From: Emydura subglobosa
Lineage: Eukaryota; Chordata; Testudines; Chelidae
Assembly: GCA_007922225.1 (NCBI GenBank)
Contig: ML679960.1
Span: forward strand, 324,032-388,031
Direction: 5' to 3'
Length of the DNA: 64,000 nt
In this document: piece after piece, positions 10,065 through 20,839 of the stretch
Layout: every line of letters starts with the position of its first letter
How positions within the stretch are numbered: the first letter of the stretch is position 1
Made by a program: the position numbers and the translations under genes
Notes under the pieces: generated by a model
The model's input: only the letters and a program-made list of their open reading frames with translations
Database searches by the model: none
Told to the model about the DNA's origin: nothing

Positions 10065-10870
10065 AGAAATATTCAGAGTAGATTTCTTTAAATTAGTGAT
10101 TTAAATAATTATTTTTAAGTTACCAAGTGGAAAGCCTTGATTGAAATAATCAATTTTAATCAACTTTTCCAGTTGTACTTAATTTTCTAAAGAAAGGTGC
10201 ATTCTCGTTGGTTGATATAACCATTAAAACAAGTTGATTTAAAATGAAAAAAAAGCCTTTATGCCAAATTTGGTACATCTTTTTGCTACCTAGGGGAGCA
10301 TGCTATAACTATATACATTTGTTTAAGCAATTATGTAGCTTAATATTTTCAGATTATTAATTAATTGTACATTTTTAGTATGTTAGAAAATGGTGAATGA
10401 TATATTGCTTATTTACTAGATAATTAACTTTTTGCTCATGATTTGTGTCAAGTTGCATTAGGATGGCAATTGGAATTTAATTAAATACACACAACAACAT
10501 ATGCTATTTATTTTTATTAAACAAAACAAGCCCTTAATACTGTATTGTGCCATATTTATAAAGCTTGACCACAAAAGCTAGATTTTTTCCCCTCTGTTTC
10601 TTTCTTTATATTGAAACGCAGCCTTTAATTCAAAGTTTTTGATAGAGGCTCATGGACTCGGCATATCTATTTTTTGTTTAAATTTTTAAGAAATTATAAT
10701 AAATTTAGGCCTTAACACTTTTTTATTAAATTCAGACTTCATTTTTAAAAGGTTTATTTTTTAAAAGAAAAACTTACTATAATTTAAATAAAATAAAAAA
10801 ATCCAATTTATGTAAAAAAATCTGTTTGGTCTATTTATTTTAAAAACCATGGATTTTTAACCACCCTGGA
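10065..10870. repeat. AT-rich dispersed element containing right copy of the duplicated block
   Basis: Positions 10065-10321 match 7919-8166 almost exactly. The rest, up to TTTTTAACCACCCTGG at about 10868, is very AT-rich and contains repeated TGATTTAAAT-like wording. It resembles a nonautonomous DNA transposon ending in CCACCCTG, but no clean terminal inverted repeat was found. Confidence 0.5.
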
Positions 10871-12894
10871 AATATTGAAGCTTACAACCAAGAGTGGTTT
10901 CTAGGTAATATGGAGATCTGAGGGTGCTGGGTAAAGTGTCTGTTTGTCTTAGTAAAAGGAGTGGAATACACCATGAAAAGTCTTTTTTCCTTCCAATGTG
11001 ACAAAGCCCTAATACTGTAAGATATGTTTGGATATGTTGCTATGAGATGTTAGTTAAACTGGGTGGATAATAGGCTCATGGACTTGTGTACTGAAATTAT
11101 ATTACTGTCAGGCTATTTATCAACTTCTGTTTTGTGTCTTCAGTATATAAAATGGCACACCTCAGACCATGTAGTGGACAAGCTGACAATTTCGGCTACC
11201 AGTCTGAAAAATTCAGAAGAGAGACTTATACTATATCTTCAAAGAAAAAGCATTTTTACTTCCCAGTTAACCAACAGACTGTTCCAGTTTTCCTTTTAAA
11301 TGTGGTTAATTCAAATTGGGGAAACAGATCCTGCAGTTATTTCCTATTTTACAAAGAGCTGGCAAATGGTCACTTATTTTTAATGATGACCATTTGGTAA
11401 GCATCAGATTAAACATATTCAAATGGACATTATCAATTTAAGAATATTTTGTATTGTTATCCTTCGTTAACTTAATAATTAGTCCTAGAAACCTCAAAGT
11501 ACCACTTGCCTTCGAACAGGGTTTGTAATTCTCCAATTTTACATGTTTTCATCTGCTTATTCCTGTGGAGGTGGAAATGACTATTGACACATCCTCATGC
11601 TTCCTGGCCAGCCTGGTGCACCAGCATGCTGCCATCATCAAGCTCATGAGTTGCTATGGAAGCCACTTACACTCTTTCTTATTCACTCAGTAGGAATGGG
11701 ATATGAGCAAAGCAACTGCTCCAAAGTGTGGGCGAGATTCTGCCACCGTTACTCATGTTGAGTAGTACCTTGCTCCATGCAGAACCTCAGGCTCCTTGTG
11801 AAGTAAGATAATATTCAGTGAAAGGTGGCAGAATCCAGTTCTTACTATTAGAGAACTAAATGTGTGTAAATATACTGGACTGTTTTGTGACATCACTGTA
11901 AAATCTTCTTTAAAGGATTTGCTATTTGTTGTTGTTTTTTTTTAATTTATTTCTATTTGTACCATACTATCTTGACTTTCCTCCAGCCCCACACAGCAAT
12001 CACCATCTTCCTTTAAAAACACCATGCTACCTGCAGATTTATCCCTTCATCCAATTCACCCAAATTTCCCTGAAAAAATGCCAACAAAACATATATACAG
12101 GGGATAGTCAGTCCCTCTGTGACACACAAGATGCTTAGGGTGGGAACAGAGGACTGATGTGGGAAGGTAGGCTATTACACACAAGATTTTGGGGAGTAGG
12201 GAGCAGCCATGTTTGCTTGCTTCAGTCTTGAAAGTCTCTTTAGTCTTCAAGACTTCTCCAGGAACTGCTCCTCCTCTGACCTGGAGGAAACTTTGTAGGT
12301 GATAGCACTCCAGGCTTGGTGTTTCCCTAAATGGTGTTTCTGTGCATCATGTCCCCTGTGCTTGTACATTCCTAGGCTAGCATTTGCAAGGATCTTCCAG
12401 ATTCTAGCCTGGCATGTTTACTTGCCAACTAAAGCACATTTAAGAGCAAAGCTAAAGAAAATTTAGCTAGACTGCTCCTGGGAGAGAGATTCTAAATATT
12501 TTAAAATAGTAAATCTGAGCTGATAATATGCCTTTAAAGATAGTTGTCCATAGTGGGGAAACTTCGAAGCAGCCTTTAAAATAAGTCCATTTACATTTGT
12601 TTTTCATAACTTTGTTTTAGCATGTTTACTAATTTTATCAATGATTTGTGTTCTAAATAGCTTGCTCTCTTTTATCCCAACTTCTCAGAGTTGAGACTTT
12701 ATTAAAATCATACTGTTAAATTTGTGACATCAGACATTTCTATAGCAACAGACTGCTGTCAGAAACACCATTTATGAGGCATTTCTGTGCAATATTAAGA
12801 GTGAGAGGCTTACAGAGGCTTCTTTACTACATTATAAATATCTGAAATAAAAGTTGAGGGAATGCAGAAGAATGATGTACCATACATTAATTTT
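10871..12894. other. Intergenic, no gene seen
   Basis: Nothing recognised except the foldback repeat at 11736-11835. The open frames near 11063-11400 and 11926-12138 lack exon signals and known motifs. Confidence 0.5.
11736..11835. repeat. Short foldback repeat with GATTCTGCCACC ends
   Basis: The left end GATTCTGCCACC and right end GGTGGCAGAATC are perfect inverted repeats exactly 100 bp apart end to end. Inside are ACTCATGTTGAGTAGTACCT and a loosely complementary AGTAAGATAATATTCAGT. This is a small MITE-like element. Confidence 0.75.
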
Positions 12895-13212
12895 CCTGAG
12901 TGTTGCCAACTATCACAATTTTATTGCAAGTCTTGCAATATCTAGTGTTTTTCTTAAAGCCCCAGTTCAGAGAGCCCTTTGATTTTGTGAGAATCTCAGC
13001 TTTCATTAAAAATAAAAACAGAAACTTCTAGCCTTCATGGTTACAGAGAAAAGCTTGAAATGTGAGCAAGTATACCATAAAGGCTCAAAAATCAAAAGAC
13101 AAAAAAAAGAACCTCAAATGTATTATTGTTTTGAAAAATCATAGACATTTAAGCTAGTTTCATGATTTTGTGGGTCTGATATATGATTTTTGAACACATG
13201 GACTGGGTAATA
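12895..13212. repeat. Dispersed repeat with GTTGCCAAC / CATGATTTT wording
   Basis: It starts GAGTGTTGCCAACTATCACA and continues with AAAGCCCCAGTTCAGAGAG, TCTAGCCTTCATGGTTACAG and TTTCATGATTTTGTGGG. I remember this as an interspersed DNA-type repeat of reptiles; the class is uncertain. A related end occurs around 16158 and 17650-17692. Confidence 0.55.
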
Positions 13213-14256
13213 CCATTATCTATAAATATGCTCTTGTCAAATTTACTCCAGTGTGCAAATCTCCCTCTAGTTTCTGCATGTGTATGTTTATTTTCCTTGT
13301 AAGGCAAAACATAGATTATAATGGCCCCATCAGTTGTGCAAGACTCATTTTTTAGCAGGTAGACTAGTTGTTACATGAGACTTCAAAGTAAGACCAGACT
13401 GGCTGGCAAAGAAAGTCTTAGAGATACATATAGCCAGATAAAAGACACAGTGGGCCAGACTAATCTCCAGTGTAATCCTATTGAATTTAGTGTAACTACA
13501 CCATTGATTAATTTGACCCACAATCTGAAGTCACAAATCATGTATGTTTCAAAGGCTGTTGGGTTGTCTGATGCTTTTTAATTGGGATTTACAAGAAGAG
13601 TTTGTGCTTATTCCTAGTTCTAATAAGTACATGAGACACACAGTAGATATGCCCATACAGGAAGTCATTAGCAAAATGTGAAATGATCTAAATTCTACCA
13701 ACATGTTGTCATGCGTTTATAGTCTGACATGCCAAAATACATGTCAGAGGAGGATCTCTCTAGTGATTTAGTATATAACTGCATACACAACAGTTTACAA
13801 CAGTTAATTCCAAAATACTTTGAATAGTGATCAATAAGTTCAATATTTATGTTAATACAAGACTTCATAGGCAATTTACGCCTTCATTTAACATTTGATC
13901 CTTTGCTGTCTATATGAAGGCATCTTTGATTTGGCTTTTGTTGAACCTCAAACACATTTTTCATTACCCTTCTTTGTCATAACATATAAACTACTTGACC
14001 CACAAAAACACCCTTGTAAAAAGTAAAAATGGCCTGGCTGAGTAATACCTAGTGTTTTTCTTTTCAGAAAAAGAAAATCTGTTTCTTATATAAATAGAGG
14101 GTAATATCCAAACCCAGAGTTAACTAGTAATCATCCAAACACAGTTTTTCTAAAGTAGCTAACTTATGAAATCTGATTGTATTGTGGTGTCAAATAGTTT
14201 TAACTGGGTAGCAAAAAATGGTAGAACAACCAAATTGTACGGATCAAGCAAAGTCT
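13213..14256. other. Intergenic, nothing recognised
   Basis: AT-rich DNA without recognisable genes or intact repeats. Confidence 0.5.
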
Positions 14257-14264
14257 GTAGCATG

Positions 14265-14401
14265 CAGGGGTGCTGAAACAATGTTTATAGTGGGGGTGCT
14301 GAGAGCCATTGAACCAAACTGTAAACCCTGTATGTGATGGAAACCATTTCAAGCCAGGGAGTGCAGCAGCACCTCACACACCTCTAGTTCCAGCACCTCT
14401 G
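14265..14401. mobile_element. hAT-type MITE with target-site duplication
   Basis: The ends CAGGGGTGCTG and CAGCACCTCTG are inverted repeats. They are flanked by GTAGCATG (14257-14264) and GTAGCATA (14402-14409), an 8-bp duplication with 7 matches. The 8-bp duplication and CAG...CTG ends are hAT hallmarks. It is 137 bp and carries no transposase. Confidence 0.8.
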
Positions 14402-14670
14402 GTAGCATACAGATGTTTCTGCAAACATATTAGTGCCAGAATTTGTGGGGTGGGGGTTTAGAAGAGGACCTGCTTAATGAAAAGACAAAGGGAGAGAGGA
14501 TACTGAAGGGAGAAGGATGAAGAAAATAGAGCAGGTAAGAAGAAAGAGAAAAGGGAGGAGGCGTGGATGAAGGACAGATGGAGTGAGGCTGAGTGACTGA
14601 GATAGCCCAACAATCAATATTATAGAGATCAAGATGAGAGAGAATTGAGAAGCCCAGGCTTTGAGACTGA

Positions 14671-14949
14671 GGCTACGTCTACCTAGCAATACAAGTCCTA
14701 TGGCATAGCCCTGACTGGTCTGACTTGGGCTGCCGTGCTTAGGCCGGGGGCTAAAAATTGTGATGGAGATGTTGGGGCTCAGGCTGGAGCCCAGGCTCTG
14801 ACACTCCAGGGCGGGGGTGGGTCCCAGAGCCCAGGCTCCAGCCTGAGCCTGAATATCTTCATTGTTGTTTTTAGCCCCGCAGCCCAAGCCTTGCAAGCCT
14901 GAGTCAATGGACCCGGGTTCTGAGACTCTTATTGCAGTGTGGATGTACT
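14671..14949. repeat. Large hairpin (foldback) MITE
   Basis: The arms are strongly self-complementary: GGGCTCAGGCTGGAGCCCAG near 14773 pairs with CCCAGGCTCCAGCCTGAGCC near 14830, and the outer ends GGCTACGTCTACC and GTGGATGTACTC also pair loosely. Because of the palindrome, a spurious minus-strand open frame crosses it. Confidence 0.75.
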
Positions 14950-15119
14950 CTGAATTAGCTGTATTCAAAATTAGACAGTCACTATGGGCTTGACCAGATA
15001 GGGATATCCTATGGATAACCTCTCACAGGATCAGGTCCTTTGTCTGTCCAATCTGTGATTAAACTGTATGAATGTACTGTGCAGAACTGAAAGGAAAAGA
15101 CATGAAACTTGACATCTAA

Positions 15120-15448
15120 GAGCTTGTCTACACTGGCGCTTATGCCAGCAAAACTTTGTCGCTCAGGGGTGTGAAAAAAAAACAAACCCTGGGAACGACC
15201 TAAGTTTTTCCGGCATAAGTACCAGTGTGGACATTGCTGCGTCGTCAGGAGAGCTCTCCTCCCGAAATAGCTACCGCCGTTTGTTTAGGTGGTTTTATTA
15301 TGTCAGTGGGTGAGCTTTCTCCTGCTGACATAACGCAGCTACACTCGTGCTTATGCTGGCAAAATTTATGTCGCTCAGTGGGGTGTTTTTTTTCACACCC
15401 CTGAGAAACAAAAGTTGTGTGCGAATAAGCAAGAGTGTAGACCAGCCC
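15120..15448. mobile_element. Harbinger-type MITE
   Basis: Ends GAGCTTGTCTACACTGG and GAGTGTAGACCAGCCC are inverted repeats and are flanked by TAA at 15117-15119 and 15449-15451, the 3-bp duplication of PIF/Harbinger elements. Inner arms CAGGGGTGTGAAAAAA and TTTTTTCACACCCCTGA are also inverted. It is about 329 bp and noncoding. Relatives are at 20418, 26901, 53594 and 56104. Confidence 0.85.
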
Positions 15449-15451
15449 TAA

Positions 15452-16157
15452 ATAAACGAAACAGTTCAGACAAACAAAACCCTGGATTAACTGGTTCTAT
15501 GTGAGAGCATTGAGAGATGCTTTTAATAGGGGTGTGACAGCATTTGTTACTTACGTGGGTTAACCCTGGTATGCTCTGAGGAAGAAAAGAGTGTTAATCT
15601 ACAGTGGCAGGGAGTTCTTTGTTTTTCTGACCTCTGGTATTAGTCATTCTGCATGGCATTATCAGGTATGCACATTGGTTCAAAAGAAGTTCATCAAGAG
15701 GATAACCTCGGAATATTTAATATTGGCATTGATTTAAGGTTGCATAAAAATAGAGGCCTGGATTGTGTGCTGTAGGTACAGTCCTACCCGAAAGAAATTG
15801 TACGTCAAGGGCACAATATCTCCTAGAGCTCCCCAGCATGTAGTGGGAGTGTGGTTGCTATGCCACACCTTAAAAAGGTGTAACAAGTGCTCTTTTTGAT
15901 GGCCAGACATCTCTGCAGGCCAGTGCAGAGAGGGTTCAGAGACCGGTTTCCTTCTTTTTCCATACTCCCCTTAAGGGTGGCTTGGCTGGCACCGCCAGTG
16001 CCACATAATCTTTGCGCTTAGGTGAGCACAAGGACTCCAATTGTGCTTCAATGTGTCAGGGGTGGAGGAATGGTGTAAGTGGCAGGGGAGGCACCTTGCA
16101 TTCTCTTACCCTGCTGGGGAGGAGCAGATGCAGGAAGCAACCTAACCCAATAATAAT
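15452..16157. other. Intergenic, nothing recognised
   Basis: No exon or repeat that I can name. Confidence 0.45.
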
Positions 16158-16705
16158 AATTGCCAACTTTTGTCATTTTTTCTGAGGCAGGATTTCAGAT
16201 GGTGTTGGAGCTCTTCTTGTGATGATGGGAGAAGCTCCAGTACCTTTGCGAAGCTGGTCCTACAGAAGCTGTCAGGGTCTCTCTCCCCAGCTCACCATTC
16301 TCACAGGAGGAGAGAGGGAACAAAGAGCCCAGCAGCTCAGCGTGGCTCCCCCACCCCTTCTGTGAGCAATACAGATAGGACAGTGCCTCTGCTCCTGCTC
16401 CCTCCTTCCCTGCAGCACTGGGCTTGGGAAGGGAGAGAGGGAGGTGAAAAGCCCTTGGAACTGCCCTCCCTGTCTGGGAAGGGGGACAAGGGAATCAGCT
16501 GCAGCATCCCCAGGCCTGGGAAAAGTGAGGCTGGGAAGGCTCAGCGAGGGGCAGGGAGCTGAACTGAAGGTGGGAACTCTGGCTGAACTGAGTTTGGGAT
16601 GGGGAAACAAGACTAATGGCTGGGCAGGGAATGTGCAGAAGCGGGGGTGAGAGCTACTGCAGCAGGAGCTAAAATCACCGTACCCAATGAATTTGGAAGA
16701 CTAGG

Positions 16706-17559
16706 TGTGATGGGGTGGACTTACCCCGCACTGAGCAGGAAAGAGTTAACCCCACACCATGGATGGCAGAAGTCCTACCCAATAGGCTGTGCTGGGCATG
16801 CTCCAACTGCTGCCCTAGTATAAAAGGGAGCAGCCCAGCTCATTCCAGGCTGACCACTAAGGAGGAAGGATATTTGATGAAGGCTCAAGGAGGGAGCCAC
16901 TTCAGCCCCCAGCTGAGGGAACCAGAGGCCCTGGAGACCCGAATGGAGACCTGCTGCCCATGGCCGACTGTCCAGGGAGAACACAAAGGCCCCAATGAGA
17001 CCCAGACAACAATGTCAGGAGGCGTGGGAGGAAGTAGCCCAGGGGGACGGAATGAGTGGTGTCTCCCACCTGGGATAGGTCAGCGTGTTGTGGTGGGATC
17101 CCTGCTGACCAGGGTGGTGACCACCCCTGTTACGGACAGGGCCCTGGGCTGGGACGTGGTGGAGATGAGAGGGCCTGCATCTCCCTTGTCATTCCCCTTG
17201 GGGTGACAACAACCACCTGCCTGAGCTTCAGACTGTAGAGGTGCGCAAACCTCTGCTGTAGCTACAGACTGCTTGCTTGCCCTGCCCTGCCTGAGGGCTT
17301 AGGTATAAACTGCTAGCTCTCTCTACCCTGCCTGAGGGGCAGGGCTACAGACTGTCTGCTTCCCCAGCCTTGACCAGAGGGTGACTATTGACTCTGGCCA
17401 CTAGGCCGAGCCACCCTGAACCAAGGGGCAGCCACCGTGACTCAGACCTTTGAGTCATATGGTCAGGAGGTTGGGAATAGTCTGGTCGACTGCTTGTTAC
17501 CCCTTTGCTCCCTCAGACCTCCCCCACTGGAGGGAACAGGGAGGACTTACCCTGTGACA
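16706..17559 (+). mobile_element. LTR-like repeat with TG...CA ends
   Basis: It runs from TGTGATGGGGTGGACTTACC to GGACTTACCCTGTGACA, so the ends are partly inverted and bounded by TG and CA. A TATA box TATAAAAG is at 16819-16826. Internally GGAGGAAGTAGCCCAGGG (from about 17030) and CCCTGGGCTGGGACGTGGTG (from about 17142) are shared with the GC-rich repeats at 8662 and 17933. I interpret it as a solo LTR of an endogenous retroelement. A clean target duplication was not seen. Confidence 0.6.
16819..16826 (+). promoter_or_regulatory. TATA box of LTR-like repeat
   Basis: TATAAAAG, about 110 bp from the TG end, placed as in LTR U3 regions. Confidence 0.5.
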
Positions 17560-17932
17560 GTTGGTAACGCTAATTCTTTCTCACGCATGTTGTGGGTGGG
17601 CAGGGAGAATTCAAATGTAAAAAGACAGACTTTTTTTTTAATGTCATGATTTTGGGGCCAGTCTCATGATTTTTATTAATCTTTTAAGGTTGGCAATACG
17701 TAACCAGGAAACTGGAACAACCAATAGGAAATCCTTATAATTGTGAATACAGTGCATTTCAGGTATATGAATACTTTATACAAGATCTAAAGTAATGGGA
17801 ATTTTTGGATTATCTTAAGCACACCTCTGTGTTACCCAAAATTGACTTGGGAAACAGCTGGTAAGATCCTTTCTTGAGGTACAGCAGAATACCCTAGGGT
17901 ATCCAGAAGAATCTGTTTCCGGTTCATGCTAT

Positions 17933-19009
17933 TGTAGCACGGGGTCCGGTCCGGCCCCGCAGTTGTGGCCCTTTTTCAGGCCCCGGCTCGGAGGAAGGCC
18001 ACTGCACCTTCCTACAAGGGGAATGTTAGCTGTGGCTATGTGTCTGGTGCCCCGGCCCTGAGGCAGGGTGGGCAGGCAAACAGTCTATCGCCCGGCCCTC
18101 AGGCAGGGTGTGCGAGCAAGCAGTGTCCTCGAATCAGGAGTGCAGGGGACAATACTCACTCTCTGGGTGGCAAGGAGAAGGGGGAGGGAAGGGGGACGCA
18201 GGCCCACCCAACTCCACTGCGTCCCAGCCCAGGGCCCTAGCAGTGGCAAAGGTGTTGCCACTAAGTCGGCGGGGCTCCTGCTGCAATACACCGACAAGTC
18301 TTGCCCCTGTCTCAGCCATGGCTATGGCTGCCCCTGGGCTACTTCCTCCCCGTATCCCCAGGTACCTGTATCTGTGGGATCCTCGGTGTCACTGGAGTAG
18401 ACCGCCCGCAGCAGGCTCACCAGTCCCTCGGCATCCACAGGCAGAAAGGCAGGAAGCTTCTCTGTGAGGGGCAGCTCCTCCAAGTCCCAGGGCTCGGGGG
18501 ATGGCTCGGCCTCAGGAAGCTCCTCCAGTTCAGGTCCGGCCTTGGCGGGGGATCTCCCAGCCCTCCGGCTCAGGGGGCTCGGTCAAGTCACTAGGGCCTA
18601 CGGGCTCAGCCCAGTCCTGGGGGCCTGTAGGCCTTGGCCAGTCCAGAGGGCCCTATCAACCCCTAGCGGGTGGTCGCTTGGGCCGCTCCCGGGGTCTTCG
18701 CCCCAGGGGGCATTCACTTGTGGCAGCAGCCTGGCCCGGTTCAGGCCTTGACTGTAGCCGGCAGGGCCGCACGTCTGCCTGCGGCAGCAGCTTCTCCCTC
18801 TCTGAGCTGTGGGGCCTGCTTCTTATAGTCTCAGCCTTGGACGAGGCTCCGCCCCTCTGGTGCTGGATTGGTCATCTGGCAGGACCTATCCCTAGCCGGC
18901 CTCCCAGTTGCCAGGCAGACTGGGCGACCGGCCCTTTTTCCGTCCAACACCACGGTTGCGGCCCTTCTTCGGGCCCCGGCTCGGAGGAAGGCCACTGCAC
19001 TTTCCTACA
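17933..19009 (-). mobile_element. GC-rich repeat unit, copy 2 (inverted)
   Basis: Read on the minus strand, the unit starts TGTAGGAAAGTGCAGTGGCC at 19009 and ends ATTCCCCT at 18017. A second TGTAGGAAGGTGCAGTGG then begins at 18016 and stops near 17933. This is the same full-unit-plus-restart layout as copy 1 at 8662-9993. A TATA-like CTATAA lies at 18833-18838 (minus). The minus-strand translation has the acidic motifs ELEELPEAEP and DLEELPLTEK, as in copy 1. The minisatellite part is shorter here. Upstream parts of the frame are interrupted by stops. Confidence 0.6.
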
Positions 19010-20164
19010 GTTACAAATAGGATCTGTCCAGTGAACTTAGTCAAAAGTGCAGGTACTTAAAATATTGTTTTAAACATGTAGGAAATGTTAACACAGCTTT
19101 AGCTGACTCCACTATATATTTAATTTGTCCCTGAGCCACACTAAATCTTTCAATAGAGCTATTTCAAGATTATAGCAGTCCAGGAAAATTTCAGACTTCA
19201 CTTTGGATCATAAAGACAAGAACAAAATGAACAATCTATAAAACAAAATTATGTTAGTGGGCAAAACCTGAAGAATTCAGATTCAAGGCAAGTTCAGATT
19301 TCATTTCCTGGAGACTCAAGGGGGAAAGAAGCAAATCCTAAATGCTTTAGCCTTATCCAATCAATTTGAAAGATGCATCTACAGATGATTCTGTTTATTT
19401 TCAGTGTTAAAAAATGCACCTAGATTTTCGTTTGGGTACCTTCCAACCATGCCACAAAGTCTATATATTTCATGGGCATTTTTGAGAAGCAGAGGGGATT
19501 GCTTCAGTAAGGATAGTTGATTAGCTGATGGGTTATGAGGGCTTATGTGTTGATGTTATTGAGGGGAGTACTGCTGTTATTGACACGGTCCATTAATTGT
19601 ATTATAGATTTACATTTTTGAATGAACTGTTTGTCTTAATAAATACATAGTATCAAAGAAGAGTGCTAAACTAAATCAAAGGGACAGTAAAAACAAATCT
19701 ATTAAAAATATCAAACTAAACTCTTCCATTTGCAAGGACTGGCAGTTACCAACTTCCCCCTCATCCCCATGTATGCTATTGGATCCATTTTAAACCATAC
19801 CCCTTCCTGGAAAGCCTGGAGAACAGAAAGGATTCTCAGAATGCCCTGAAGTTCAACAGGCTCAGGTCCTGGTGGACCAAGAGAAGAAGTGAGCTCCCTA
19901 AGTCAAGGGACCCCCTACGGAAAATGTACTATCATCAACCCACTCTCATTCAAACTGGAGAATTGTTGGCTCAGGCACCTCAGTTGATCTCCATTGTCAT
20001 GGGGCCACATTAGAAGAGACTCAGGTCCCATACCACACAGGTCTTTGTATTGTAGGTCAAAGCCAATGACTTGCATTGCAAAGTCTGTTCTTTTGAGATA
20101 CAGCCAGAGCTCTGCTGATTCTTCAATAGAAGAATACAATGGGTTGCTCACTCCTTGATGCAGA
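19010..20164. other. Intergenic, no gene seen
   Basis: AT-rich to about 19740. From 19740 to 20164 there is less AT-rich sequence with a 124-codon minus-strand open frame (19915-20289) that I cannot assign; it runs into the DIRS terminal repeat and is probably repeat-derived. Confidence 0.4.
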
Positions 20165-20345
20165 ATTATTCTCAAGAACTGAAACTTCTTTGAATGGTAT
20201 CCCTGTGATTGCTCCATTTCAGGTGTACCTGTGCCTTTGATCAGAAATTTTTGGTAGCAGTGGCCCTTCAACTCACATATGCATCTCACACATTCTCCAC
20301 CAAGGCTATATGGGGCTGTGTGGGCAAATCACTCTCAGTTCCTTC
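20165..20345 (+). repeat. Left inverted terminal repeat of DIRS element
   Basis: The wording TGCCTTTGATCAGAAATTTT, GGTAGCAGTGGCCC, CACCAAGGCTATATGGGG and CAGTTCCTTCTC is the reverse complement of the right end at about 24320-24500. Confidence 0.8.
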
Positions 20346-20417
20346 TCATCTGCCATTGCCCAGAAATGGAGTTTACCATGGGTTTGTTTGCAGTAGTATT
20401 CTATAAGTAGTTAGTTA

Positions 20418-20656
20418 GGGTATGTCTATTCTGATGGCAGCAAAGTCACCGCTGTCAGATCGACCTATCTGGATCGATTAAGCAGTCAGTGAAGACCCGC
20501 TCAGTTGATCCAGAAGTCGACACTGGTAAACCACCCCCTCAAGTGGCACAGTGCAGTGAAGACGCCATGCAGAAGGGAAGCATAGCAGTCGATGGGAGTT
20601 ACGCAAGCTACGCAGGTAAGTGTAAGCTGAATCACCAGGTAAGTGTAGACCAGGGC
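20418..20656. mobile_element. Harbinger-type MITE nested in DIRS
   Basis: Ends GGGTATGTCTA and TAGACCAGGGC are inverted and flanked by TTA at 20415-20417 and 20657-20659. It carries no coding capacity. Confidence 0.8.
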
Positions 20657-20839
20657 TTAGTATAAAGTAGTTACCTGATAGGGTGTATAGTTGTTAGAAA
20701 AGTTGTTCCCGCTTTTCTTTTCCTAAATATAAATAAATAATTTGGGGAAAAAAACATGTTATAACTATAGCTACAGTTAGATAGTAATTTTTTCCCTTAC
20801 AGGGCTCATTTTTTGTTATATTACTCAGGAATGCTGGGC

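Larger units (their letters stand above)
16158..17692. repeat. Dispersed DNA-type repeat split by an LTR-like insert
   Basis: The left end ATTGCCAACTTTTGTCATTT and right end (TCATGATTTTTATTAATC then AAGGTTGGCAATAC) are roughly inverted. They match the termini of the repeat at 12895-13212. The interior is GC-rich, with chance open frames on both strands, and is interrupted by the unit at 16706-17559. Confidence 0.5.

Noticed and set aside
14474..14968. 164-codon minus-strand open frame
   Set aside because: Much of it is the palindromic foldback element at 14671-14949; no protein motif and no exon signals.
16170..17206. Several 60-163-codon open frames on both strands
   Set aside because: They fall in GC-rich repeat and LTR-like sequence and change frame at repeat junctions.
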